Origin: Achromobacter pestifer
GTDB taxonomy: Bacteria > Pseudomonadota > Gammaproteobacteria > Burkholderiales > Burkholderiaceae_B
Length of the DNA stretch: 64,000 nucleotides
Assembly (NCBI RefSeq): GCF_902859625.1
Contig: NZ_CADIJX010000005.1
Location: 62,001 to 126,000, forward strand
Direction: 5' to 3'
Below the pieces are notes generated by a model. The model saw nothing but the letters and a program-made list of their open reading frames with translations. It was not told where the DNA came from and made no database searches. Position numbers and translations under genes: made by a program. Shown piece after piece: positions 47,720 to 56,516 of this stretch; the stretch's first letter is position 1; every line of letters begins with the position of its first letter.

Positions 47720-49936
47720 ATGCACCACCCCGCCCTGCCCCTTCCTGTTGCCCGTACCCTTTGCCGCGCCTTGATGGCCGCCGGCCTGCTGCTTCCCTTG
47801 GCTGCGATGGCCAGCCCCGCCGGTGACGCACTGCGGCGTTTGCAAAGTGATGACTGGGTGACGCGCAACACGACACTGCAAGACTTGGGCATCACGGAGC
47901 CGGTGGTCTTGAGCAACAGCGACGCGCGGCAGGATTTCTATCTGCCCGTCCCGCGCGGCGTGCCCATTTCGGACGCGACGCTAAGCTTTGACGCCAAATA
48001 CACCAAGGGCGAACCGGGCCGGACCAGCATGGTGCTGTGGGTGGACGGCGTGCCGCAAGCCGCACAACGGATTGCCGACGGCGACGGGTCCGTGGCCCGC
48101 AACCTGACCGTGGAACGCCGTAACCGCGAAACGGGCTTTCTGCGACTGGGCGTGGACTGGCAATCGGAGATCGCGCTGCGCCGTTGCGAAAGCAACCGCG
48201 CCACGGCCAATGCGCTGACCATCTCGCCACAAACCCGATTGAGCTATCGCTACGACGCTTCGGCCATCGGCAACCTGGATGACGCATGGGGCACGTTGCC
48301 CGGCAAACCCATATTGATGGTGCCGGCCGCCAAGCTGGACCCGCAGTCCTTCGACAGCGCCTGGCGCATCGGCGTGGCGATGGAGCGCACGGGCAAGCGC
48401 GTCACGGTCAAGGCGTTCCCCTCGGTGGGAGACGAGGTTGACACCCGCGGCCTGCAAGCCCCTGCGGGCTTGGGACAGATTCCGGCATTCGCCGCCGTGG
48501 CGGACAACGCGACGCACAAGCTGGCAAGCCCCGCCGAGATCGGCGCGCTGTTGGTCCTGGGCGCCCCCGCCGTCAGTGGTGACGTCGTGATCGTCGATGC
48601 CTCGCTGCGCGCCCGCTACAACGAGGCCTTGGATGCCTTGCAGGCACAACTGGCGTCGGACTCCGACGCAGCCGATGCATTCAAGGCCTGGCGTCAACAG
48701 CGCATGCCGCTGGCCGGCGCGGACCTGCCGTCAAAGGACATCCGCCTGCTGGCGCTGGGCCGCCAAGCCGTGATCGCGGTGGCGGCCGATGCCGGCGCCC
48801 AGGGCGCAGGCGCCTTCGACGCGGCCTGGCGCCGCATCCTGGTGACGCGGCAGGTCAACGTGAAAACGGCGACGCCGCCCCAGACGTTCGAGGATGGCGG
48901 CCTGCGTCTGACGACCCTGGGTGGCTCGCCGGACAGCTTCGACGTCGTTGCCAGGGGTGATTGGAACGCAACGTTTCCGCTGGCAGCCGTGTCGTCCGAC
49001 GGCCAGATGCCCGACGAATTGATCATGGACCTGGCCGCGGCGCCGGGTGCGTCGTCGACGCGACCCGTGGCGTCGGTCTTCTGGAACGGCATCCTGCTTG
49101 CCGCCAAGCAGATGGATGCCAATGGCAAGCCCGAACGCCTGACCGCGCGCGTGCCCGGCTATGCGCTGGGCGTCACCAATGCCGTGCGCGTGACGTTCCA
49201 ACGCCAGCCGGTATCGGTGGACTGCAACGAGATCCCTCAGGGCTATCCCGTGAACGTGCTGCCCACCAGCTACGTGAAGCCCGGCAAGGCACAGCCCGAC
49301 GGCACGTTCGTGGGCCTGCTGCCCTTGTTGGCAGGCAACCCGCAACTGATCATTCCAGACAGCTATCTGGCCGATGCGCCCGACAATATCAAGCGGGTGA
49401 TCGGCATTGCTGCGGCCAGCGGTGTGTCCGCGACGCGCGCTGAACTGACGGTGGCGACAGCAGGCCAGACGATCAAGCCCAGCCGCCCCTTCCTGGCGAT
49501 GGAAGTGACGGTGGATGGGGCCAAGCCCATGGTCCAGGTCACCGACCGCAAGCAGTTGAAGGTGGACGGCAAGAACGCGACCTGGCTGGACATTTCCGGC
49601 CTGGATCACCTGAGCACGGCGGAAGTCGTCAGCGGCGGCGGTCAGGACGGCTTGTTGTGGCACACGCTGGGCCAGCACGCGGGCATGCTTGACGCGCCCT
49701 TCGTGCTGAACCGCGGCAACGTCGCCATCATCGGCGCAACCGGGCCGGTGGCCTGGATCGACAGCGCCAATCCCGACGCCAGCCACCCGCCCGGCGCAGG
49801 CGAGAGCGCCTTCTTCGAGTGGCGTCGCTACATCTCCTGGAGCGTGCCGGCCATCAGCATCAGCATGCTGATCCTGATTCTGATCCTGATCGTCGCGCTG
49901 CGCGTGAACCGTAGAAAGAACAAGGAAAACAAGTAA
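47720..49936 (+). CDS. BcsB-like periplasmic subunit of polysaccharide synthase
   Basis: 738 residues: a signal peptide (to about residue 32, LAAMASPAG), a large beta-rich periplasmic part, and one C-terminal membrane helix (about 706-728) with a basic cytoplasmic tail. This is the layout of BcsB, which guides cellulose through the periplasm. The N-terminal block TLQDLGITEPVVLSN and the segment RRCESNRATANALTISPQTR resemble the carbohydrate-binding start of BcsB. Identity to BcsB is weak by eye. It lies between wecB and the glycosyltransferase with 12 bases to the latter, so it probably forms a complex with it. The start at 47720 has GGAG five bases upstream. Confidence 0.8.
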   Translation: MHHPALPLPVARTLCRALMAAGLLLPLAAMASPAGDALRRLQSDDWVTRNTTLQDLGITEPVVLSNSDARQDFYLPVPRGVPISDATLSFDAKYTKGEPGRTSMVLWVDGVPQAAQRIADGDGSVARNLTVERRNRETGFLRLGVDWQSEIALRRCESNRATANALTISPQTRLSYRYDASAIGNLDDAWGTLPGKPILMVPAAKLDPQSFDSAWRIGVAMERTGKRVTVKAFPSVGDEVDTRGLQAPAGLGQIPAFAAVADNATHKLASPAEIGALLVLGAPAVSGDVVIVDASLRARYNEALDALQAQLASDSDAADAFKAWRQQRMPLAGADLPSKDIRLLALGRQAVIAVAADAGAQGAGAFDAAWRRILVTRQVNVKTATPPQTFEDGGLRLTTLGGSPDSFDVVARGDWNATFPLAAVSSDGQMPDELIMDLAAAPGASSTRPVASVFWNGILLAAKQMDANGKPERLTARVPGYALGVTNAVRVTFQRQPVSVDCNEIPQGYPVNVLPTSYVKPGKAQPDGTFVGLLPLLAGNPQLIIPDSYLADAPDNIKRVIGIAAASGVSATRAELTVATAGQTIKPSRPFLAMEVTVDGAKPMVQVTDRKQLKVDGKNATWLDISGLDHLSTAEVVSGGGQDGLLWHTLGQHAGMLDAPFVLNRGNVAIIGATGPVAWIDSANPDASHPPGAGESAFFEWRRYISWSVPAISISMLILILILIVALRVNRRKNKENK

Positions 49937-49948
49937 CCCGGAAGCGCC

Positions 49949-51646
49949 ATGTCTTCGCTCTACTGGCCCTACTTCATCGCGGATTACTACCGCGGGCTGG
50001 AACTCGTGACCGCCGTCGTGGGCGTGATCATCCTGCTGTCGAGCCTGGATGACCTGTTCATCGACGCCTGGTTCTGGCTGCGCGAGTTGCGCCGGTCCCT
50101 GACCATCAAGCGTCGCTACGTGGCACTGAGTGCCGAGCAGCTGCGCGAAAAGGAGGAGCAGCCGCTGGCGATCATGGTGCCCGCCTGGCTGGAGTACGAC
50201 GTGATCTCGTCGATGCTCGAAACCATGGTGTCGACGCTGGAATACAAGAACTACATGATCTTTGCCGGCACGTATCAGAACGACCAGCGCACGATCGACG
50301 AAGTGGAGCGGATGCGCCGGCGCTATCGGCAACTGGTTCGCGTGGAGGTTCCCCACGACGGCCCCACCTGCAAGGCCGACTGCCTGAACTGGATCGTGCA
50401 GGCCATCTTCGCGCAGGACGAGAAACAGCCGGTACCGTTCGCGGGCGTCATCCTGCATGACAGCGAAGACGTGCTGCACCCGCTGGAACTCAAGTACTAC
50501 AACTACCTGCTACCGCGCATCGACTTCATCCAACTGCCGGTGACGTCGCTGGAACGCCATTGGTACGAGCTGGTTGCCGGCACCTACATGGACGAATTCG
50601 CGGAATGGCACACCAAGGATCTGGTCGTGCGCGAAAGCCTGTCCAAGATGGTGCCATCCGCTGGCGTGGGCACCTGCTTCTCACGCCGGGCGCTGGTGCA
50701 GCTGGCTGCCGAGACCAACAACCAGCCGTTCAACACGGACACGCTGACCGAAGACTATGACATCGGCACACGCCTGGCGCAGCGCGGGATGAAGCAGATC
50801 TTCGGCAAGTTCCAGGTGGAATACGTCACGCGACGGCGATCATGGTTCGGGCTGGGACCGGAAAAAGTATCGACCATCAAGATGCCGCTGGGCGTGCGCG
50901 AGTACTTCCCCAACACCTTCCGCACCGCCTACCGCCAGAAAGCGCGCTGGACCTTGGGGATCGGTCTGCAAGGCTGGCAGCAAGTTGGCTGGGCCGGGTC
51001 ACTGGCGACCAAATACCTGTTGTTCCGGGACCGCAAGGGGCTGGTCACGTCGTTCATCGCCATTCTGGCTTATGTGCTGCTGGCCAACTTCTTCCTGTTT
51101 TTCCTGGCCGATAAATTCGGCTGGTGGACCGTGTACTACCCATCGTATTTCAGGCCGGGCGGGTGGTTGGTGACGCTGATGTGGATCAACGCGGTGGCCC
51201 TGCTGCTGCGGGTGGTGCAACGGGCGTACTTCGTGGGCCATATGTATGGGTGGGAGCACGCCACGCTGTCGATCCCTCGGATGATCGTGGGCAACTTCAT
51301 CAATGCCATGGCGGCGGCGCGGGCCTGGCGCCTGTTCATCATGCACCTGATCACCGGCAAGCGCCTGGCATGGGACAAGACCATGCATGACTTCCCCAGC
51401 ACCGACCAGTTGGCGCAGCAGCGCAAGCGGCTGGGCGAACTGCTGCTGTCCTGGCAGGCCATCGACCAGGAGACACTGGCGCGCGCGTTGGCGATTCAAG
51501 CGCGCGAAAAAAAGCCGTTGGGAAAAATCCTGATGGAACAAGGCTGGCTGGACGAAGGCACGCTGAACGAGGCCATCGATTTTCAACAAGCGGGACAAGT
51601 GACGCCGCCCTCCCCGCACACCGACGACAAACCCGCGACGACATGA
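49949..51646 (+). CDS. nfrB: NfrB-type membrane glycosyltransferase with C-terminal MshEN (c-di-GMP) domain
   Basis: 565 residues. An N-terminal membrane helix (about 17-38) precedes a family-2 glycosyltransferase domain with HDSEDV (170-175), TED (267-269) and the processive QxxRW motif at 330-334. C-terminal membrane helices follow. Residues 494-517 and 523-546 are two 24-residue motifs, each with LG near the start and a final Gln, separated by exactly five residues. This is the MshEN/T2SSE_N pattern that binds c-di-GMP. In E. coli, NfrB is the c-di-GMP-activated synthase of the phage N4 receptor glycan. It is followed by the nfrA-like gene with a four-base overlap. Confidence 0.9.
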   Translation: MSSLYWPYFIADYYRGLELVTAVVGVIILLSSLDDLFIDAWFWLRELRRSLTIKRRYVALSAEQLREKEEQPLAIMVPAWLEYDVISSMLETMVSTLEYKNYMIFAGTYQNDQRTIDEVERMRRRYRQLVRVEVPHDGPTCKADCLNWIVQAIFAQDEKQPVPFAGVILHDSEDVLHPLELKYYNYLLPRIDFIQLPVTSLERHWYELVAGTYMDEFAEWHTKDLVVRESLSKMVPSAGVGTCFSRRALVQLAAETNNQPFNTDTLTEDYDIGTRLAQRGMKQIFGKFQVEYVTRRRSWFGLGPEKVSTIKMPLGVREYFPNTFRTAYRQKARWTLGIGLQGWQQVGWAGSLATKYLLFRDRKGLVTSFIAILAYVLLANFFLFFLADKFGWWTVYYPSYFRPGGWLVTLMWINAVALLLRVVQRAYFVGHMYGWEHATLSIPRMIVGNFINAMAAARAWRLFIMHLITGKRLAWDKTMHDFPSTDQLAQQRKRLGELLLSWQAIDQETLARALAIQAREKKPLGKILMEQGWLDEGTLNEAIDFQQAGQVTPPSPHTDDKPATT

Positions 51647-54378
51647 CTCCGCTGACCCGTTCGCTCATCTTGTCTGCCGCGCTGGCATGCGTCTGGGCCG
51701 CCACACCCGCGCATGCCCAGAGCCCGGCCAAGGTGGAAGCGCCGCTGGAAGGCGCTGCCTGGCAGTTTGCCGATGAAGGCTACAAGAACTACGACGCTGG
51801 CAAATACGCGCTGGCCCAGCAGCAGGCGGAATCCGCCATTGCCTTGCGCCCGGACGTGGAACGGCTGCGCCTGCTGCTGATCTATTCCCTGCAAAAACAA
51901 GGCAAGCTGAAAGAGGCGGACCAGGCTGCCGCGGATGCCATCAAGAACGGCCTGGACACGCCGGCATTGCGCCAGGCGCGCGCCAATCTGCGGCCCCAGG
52001 CCACGGCAAGACCAGCCAGTGGAGCAACCGGCGCCCCGGCCACGACCTCAGCCTACCGCCGTGGTTTTCCCATCGCCACGCGCGCCTATGCGGACTACAA
52101 CCGCGCCGATTACCCCGCCGCCGCGCGGGGCGCCGAGCAGGCGTTCCGCATTGATCCGAAGCAAGGCGCCTGGGCCATGCTGTGGCTGGACGCACTGGAA
52201 GCCCAGACCCTGTATGCGGAGGCCGACGCCGCCGCCAGCAAGGCGATTGCGCTGGGCGCTCCAAACAAGAACGACCTGACCGCCCGACAACAGACGATGA
52301 AGCGGCGCATGGCGATCAAACCTGCCGAAGCGGGCTACCAGGCCCTGATCGCCAACCGGCCGGGCGACGCCGTGCCGCTTGCGCGCCAGGCCGTCGCGCT
52401 GGCACCTGACACCGCCAGCCATCGCCTGTTGCTGATCAGCGCGCTGATGCTGGACAACCAGCTGCAAGCCGCCGAAGACGCCGCGACCGACGCGATGAAG
52501 CAGGACGACGAAAATACCGTGGCGCTGGTCATGCGTGCCTATCTGCGCCAACGCCAGGGCAAGACAGAACTGGCGAATGCGGATTTCGATGCCGCGCTCA
52601 AGCAGGACTGGCTGGACGAGGACCAACGCCGCAACATCCGCCTGATCGCCGCCGATGCGTCGCTGGCGGCCGGCGAAAACGCGCGTGCGCTAGCGTTGGT
52701 GCAACCGCTGGGCGGCAAGGACGAGGCGGCAGAAGCGCGCGTCAAGCGCGCACGCGCCCGACCGGCAGTGCCCGCCACCCTGACCCTGGCCAACTACCCG
52801 GCTCCTGTGCAGGATTGCCGCGACACCCCCTACGGCACGTCGTGCGAACTTCTGCCCTCGGATGCCGCCGGCAGCGGTGGTCCGGCCTCGCTGGCCTATG
52901 CCGCCTATGCGCGAGAGGACTACCAGGAAGCCATCACCCAGGCTCGCAAGGCGGCTGAACAGGACCCCGCCAACAAAGAGCTCCAGCGCCTGCTGACGAC
53001 GACGCTGGCCGCCGGCAACCGCGCGCAGTTGGCCGAAGCCAACCAACGCATGAGCGAAGCGCTGGCGGCTCAGCCCGATGATCCGACGCTGCTGATGCAG
53101 CGCGGCTATCTGCACCAGCGCATGAAGCAGCCCAAGCTGGCCTTGCAGGATTTCCAGGCGGCGCGCGCCACGGGCAAGGCGCCCCCCACCGTCATTCTGG
53201 ATGAAGGCTATGCGCTATCGGGCACTGGCGACAAGCGCGGCGCCGTCGACAAGCTGAAGGAAGCCATCGACGAAGCTGACGCCGGCAAACTGGAACTGAC
53301 GCCTCAGCAGCGCTTCGATACCCGTAATGGCATCGCGGGGCTGGACCGCGAATGGGGCGCGTACGTATCGGCCGGCTATCGCGGCGCGCGGCCTGCGTCC
53401 TCGGGGCTGGGCGGCGCGGCCATCACGGTGCCCGGAGACGCGGTGTTCAGCACTACCGAGATCTTCTGGCGGCCGTCCGATTTCCTGAATTCGTCGACCC
53501 AGACCTTCGAGCTCTACGGGCGGTTGTCCAACACGCTGTACGACAAGGGTGGCAAGACCAGCAGTCAGACCGTATCCGACCCGTGCGGCGGCAGCATCAA
53601 TGTCAACGAGACCAACAACCAGGGCCTTGCCGGCATCCCCACCACGATCGGCTCTTTGGGAATCCGGTTCACACCCTCCACCGAAGTGGGGGTGACGTTC
53701 GGCCTGGAGCGCCAGTTCAACCTGGGCAGTGCGACACGGCGCGGCACCTTCAGCCCTGATCCGTCGGTGCTACGCTGCGCGCTCAACCAGGACAACCAGA
53801 CCGCTCACTACGAAACCAACGCCGGCAGCGGCGGCTGGCTGGCCTATGTGACGTACGGCCTGTACGAAGGCACCACGCTGCGTATCGACCGGCCCGACTG
53901 GTTCACGATGGAAGGCTATGTGCAGGCGGGCTATTCCTGGCAGGACATGCCCGCGAAGTTCTGGCTGCGCGACAATGCCACGGGCGTGGATGGCGATAAA
54001 TCCTCGGGCAGGCTGAAGCGCGATCAAGTCTTTGGCGCAGGCGAACTGCGCGTGGGCCGCAGCTACCGCATGGACGCCATCAGCGACCGCCTGGTGTTCT
54101 ACCCCTACGCCGTGATCGGCGCCGACTGGCTGTCGAACCGCAATCGCGTATCGGGCCTGGACATCAACGGCACCGATTCGTACAACCTGCTGGGCAACGG
54201 GTCATCGTGGTCCATGGGAGCCGGCCCGGGCTTCAACGTGCGCTACTGGTTCCGCGAAGACCACTACAACGCCCCCCGGTCCTACCTGGATTGGACGACA
54301 CAGTACCGCTTCAACATCGGCGGCGGCGCCGCCGATCGGGCCCGGGGCCTGTTCATCAACCTGACGCTATCGTATTGA
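51643..54378 (+). CDS. NfrA-like TPR/beta-barrel outer-membrane protein
   Basis: 911 residues: a signal peptide ending AHAQ at about residue 26, TPR-type helical repeats to about residue 550, and a C-terminal beta-rich domain ending in an aromatic residue (LFINLTLSY), as expected for an outer-membrane barrel. The C-terminal part corresponds to the bacteriophage N4 adsorption protein A domain of NfrA. The overall plan equals BcsC and NfrA, which export polysaccharide. Two Cys-containing regions (near 390-405 and 645-710) may form disulfides. Its ATG overlaps the glycosyltransferase stop (ATGA). In E. coli NfrA is also the N4 phage receptor. Confidence 0.86.
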   Translation: MTPLTRSLILSAALACVWAATPAHAQSPAKVEAPLEGAAWQFADEGYKNYDAGKYALAQQQAESAIALRPDVERLRLLLIYSLQKQGKLKEADQAAADAIKNGLDTPALRQARANLRPQATARPASGATGAPATTSAYRRGFPIATRAYADYNRADYPAAARGAEQAFRIDPKQGAWAMLWLDALEAQTLYAEADAAASKAIALGAPNKNDLTARQQTMKRRMAIKPAEAGYQALIANRPGDAVPLARQAVALAPDTASHRLLLISALMLDNQLQAAEDAATDAMKQDDENTVALVMRAYLRQRQGKTELANADFDAALKQDWLDEDQRRNIRLIAADASLAAGENARALALVQPLGGKDEAAEARVKRARARPAVPATLTLANYPAPVQDCRDTPYGTSCELLPSDAAGSGGPASLAYAAYAREDYQEAITQARKAAEQDPANKELQRLLTTTLAAGNRAQLAEANQRMSEALAAQPDDPTLLMQRGYLHQRMKQPKLALQDFQAARATGKAPPTVILDEGYALSGTGDKRGAVDKLKEAIDEADAGKLELTPQQRFDTRNGIAGLDREWGAYVSAGYRGARPASSGLGGAAITVPGDAVFSTTEIFWRPSDFLNSSTQTFELYGRLSNTLYDKGGKTSSQTVSDPCGGSINVNETNNQGLAGIPTTIGSLGIRFTPSTEVGVTFGLERQFNLGSATRRGTFSPDPSVLRCALNQDNQTAHYETNAGSGGWLAYVTYGLYEGTTLRIDRPDWFTMEGYVQAGYSWQDMPAKFWLRDNATGVDGDKSSGRLKRDQVFGAGELRVGRSYRMDAISDRLVFYPYAVIGADWLSNRNRVSGLDINGTDSYNLLGNGSSWSMGAGPGFNVRYWFREDHYNAPRSYLDWTTQYRFNIGGGAADRARGLFINLTLSY

Positions 54379-54417
54379 CCGACACGCCAATACGCACCGA
54401 CCAAGGAATCCGCCTTC

Positions 54418-55407
54418 ATGCAAACCACTGCCCCCATCGCCCGCCGCCTGGCCTGCACCCTGTCCGCCGCCCTGCTGGCCATTGCCGGCGCGGCGGTCCA
54501 CGCGCAGGACGCCTCGTCCATTGTGATTCAAGGCAAGGACAACTGGCTGTTCCCCGGCTGGGGCAGCCTGACGCAGGTCGACATGCGCGGCATCGACGCA
54601 TCGACCCAACTGGTGCGGGAAACCCGCGATGCGCTGGCCGCCAAGGGGATCCAGCTGGAAGTGCTGGTGCTGCCGGATAAGACGCTTTTCTATCAAGACA
54701 AGCTGCCCGACGGAAAATCGCTCAGCGCCGACGTGAAGAAGCGCTATCAGACCATCCAAGACAAGCTGAAGCAGGCTGGCGTGTCGACCTTTGACGACGA
54801 AGCCGTGCTCAAGCGCATCAAGGATGCGGGCAAGGATGTCTTCTACCGCACCGACCAGCACTGGACGCAAGCGGCGGCCGACGCCACCGCGGAAGCGCTG
54901 GCCCAACGGATCAAGCAGGACGTGAAGACGCTGGCAGGCAAGCCGGGCACCGGCATGCCGCTGGGCAGCGTGGTCAATGAACGCCGCTACGGCGACTTGG
55001 CCGAACTGTTCCTGACGCCAGATCAACGCAAGCAGGCCGGACGCGAGACCTTTACCGTGCGCCGTCAGGCCGAAAACCAGAGTCTGCTGGACGATGCGCC
55101 GGCCCCCGTGCATGTCACCGGCCACAGCATGGTTCAGCCATATTTCGGCTTTCCGCAAAAACTGTCGAACGTGCTGGACCGTCCGGTTTCCGTGAACTGG
55201 AAGCCCGGCAATGTGGGCCAATGGATCATGTTGCTGGAATACCTGGAGTCGCCGGCTTTCAAGCAGAACAAACCGCAAGTGCTGGTCTGGCAGATGTTCG
55301 AGCCAACCTTTGCGCAGGGGCCGGACGCCAAGGGGCTGTGGGACAACGCCTCCATCATGAGCACCGACACGTGGCGCAGCCGCATGAAGGCCGCCATTGG
55401 CCAGTAA
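54418..55407 (+). CDS. AlgJ/AlgX-like SGNH acyltransferase, exported
   Basis: 329 residues with a signal peptide ending VHAQ at about residue 30. Catalytic elements of the alginate-acetylation SGNH family are present: Asp146-x-His148 in FYRTDQHWT and the nucleophile Ser237 in TGHSMVQP. Such proteins accept an acyl group from the MBOAT partner and place it on the polymer in the periplasm. It lies 40 bases after the nfrA-like gene and overlaps the next SGNH gene by 11 bases. Whether it is closer to AlgJ or AlgX cannot be decided by eye. Confidence 0.87.
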   Translation: MQTTAPIARRLACTLSAALLAIAGAAVHAQDASSIVIQGKDNWLFPGWGSLTQVDMRGIDASTQLVRETRDALAAKGIQLEVLVLPDKTLFYQDKLPDGKSLSADVKKRYQTIQDKLKQAGVSTFDDEAVLKRIKDAGKDVFYRTDQHWTQAAADATAEALAQRIKQDVKTLAGKPGTGMPLGSVVNERRYGDLAELFLTPDQRKQAGRETFTVRRQAENQSLLDDAPAPVHVTGHSMVQPYFGFPQKLSNVLDRPVSVNWKPGNVGQWIMLLEYLESPAFKQNKPQVLVWQMFEPTFAQGPDAKGLWDNASIMSTDTWRSRMKAAIGQ

Positions 55408-56506
55408 CACCGTGCCGCCCTCTGACACCCCCGCCGCGCCCAGCCACCGGCTGACGGCCTGCGTGGTCGCCTTGCTGCTGGCGATCGGACTGGGCTGGGG
55501 CGCGTGGTGCCTGGTCGACGCCAAGATCAACCCGGCGCAGGTATCGCCGTCCGCCTGGGCTGACGGTTCGGCGGGCGGGGTCTTGAACAAGGCGCTGCAT
55601 CTGCCCCGGCAGGCCGATGTGGATACCTGGAACGCCTCGGTGCGCTACCGCGTGCTGGGCGATCTGGGAGAACAGGTCGCGATGGGCTGCCCTCAGTGGC
55701 TGTTCTACCGTGACGGTTTGCGCCCGCAGCCGGGCGTGCATGTCTTTGACGAACGCCTGCGTCTGATGCGGCACTGGGTGGACGAGTTGCGCCAGAAGCA
55801 GGTGCAGGTGCTGATCGTTGCCGTGCCCGACAAGTCCCGTGTCGAGGCCGACCGCCTTTGCGGCCTGCCAGTCTCGCTGGCCATGCGGCAAACGCTGGAT
55901 GCATGGCAGGACGCCTTGCGCGCGCAGGGGGTGCCTTACGTGGATCTGCGTGACGCGCTGCAAGCCGCGCCCGCGCCGCGCTTCTTCCGCACGGACGTCC
56001 ACATGAACGCGCAAGGCGCACAAGCGGCGGCCCAGCGCGTGGCGCAAGCCGCCCTGCCCCTGCTTGCCGGCCCCGGCGCGCAAACCTTCAAGACCGACCC
56101 GCCAGGTCCCGCGGAGCCACGGATGGGCGATCTGATCGTGCTGTCAGGACTGGAACACGCGCGGCCAGGCTGGCGGCCAGCACTGGATGTGGTGGCCGAG
56201 CAGAAGATCGAACCGGTTCGCGCCGGCGGGTTGCTGGACGACGCGCCTGCGGTCGACGTCCTGCTGGCGGGTAGTTCCAATGGCCGGCGCAGCCAATTCG
56301 CGGAACGGCTGGGCATCGGCCTGGGGCGTGAAATCTGGAACCTGAGTCTGGACGGCGGTCAGTTTTCGGGCGCCTTGCAGATTGCGCTGAATCAACGCGA
56401 GCAATGGCCCAAGAGCCTGAAGCTGCTGATCTGGGAATTCTCGGAAAACGCCTTGTCCCTGCCGCTGACCCCGGACGAAAAGGCCGTGCTGGCCCGCCTG
56501 CCGTAA
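55397..56506 (+). CDS. Second AlgX/AlgJ-like SGNH protein, membrane-anchored
   Basis: 369 residues with an N-terminal membrane helix (about 22-41) that is probably not cleaved. Catalytic Asp200-x-His202 is in FFRTDVHMN; the nucleophile is probably Ser293 or Ser294 in LLAGSSNGRR. The open frame starts at TTG 55397, six bases after AAGG and overlapping the upstream gene; a GTG at 55412 is an alternative. Its anchoring resembles AlgJ, so it may be the partner of the MBOAT. Two SGNH proteins in one locus match the AlgX plus AlgJ pair of alginate and the WssF/WssI pair of acetylated cellulose. Confidence 0.84.
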   Translation: MASNTVPPSDTPAAPSHRLTACVVALLLAIGLGWGAWCLVDAKINPAQVSPSAWADGSAGGVLNKALHLPRQADVDTWNASVRYRVLGDLGEQVAMGCPQWLFYRDGLRPQPGVHVFDERLRLMRHWVDELRQKQVQVLIVAVPDKSRVEADRLCGLPVSLAMRQTLDAWQDALRAQGVPYVDLRDALQAAPAPRFFRTDVHMNAQGAQAAAQRVAQAALPLLAGPGAQTFKTDPPGPAEPRMGDLIVLSGLEHARPGWRPALDVVAEQKIEPVRAGGLLDDAPAVDVLLAGSSNGRRSQFAERLGIGLGREIWNLSLDGGQFSGALQIALNQREQWPKSLKLLIWEFSENALSLPLTPDEKAVLARLP

Positions 56507-56516
56507 CAGAACCAAG

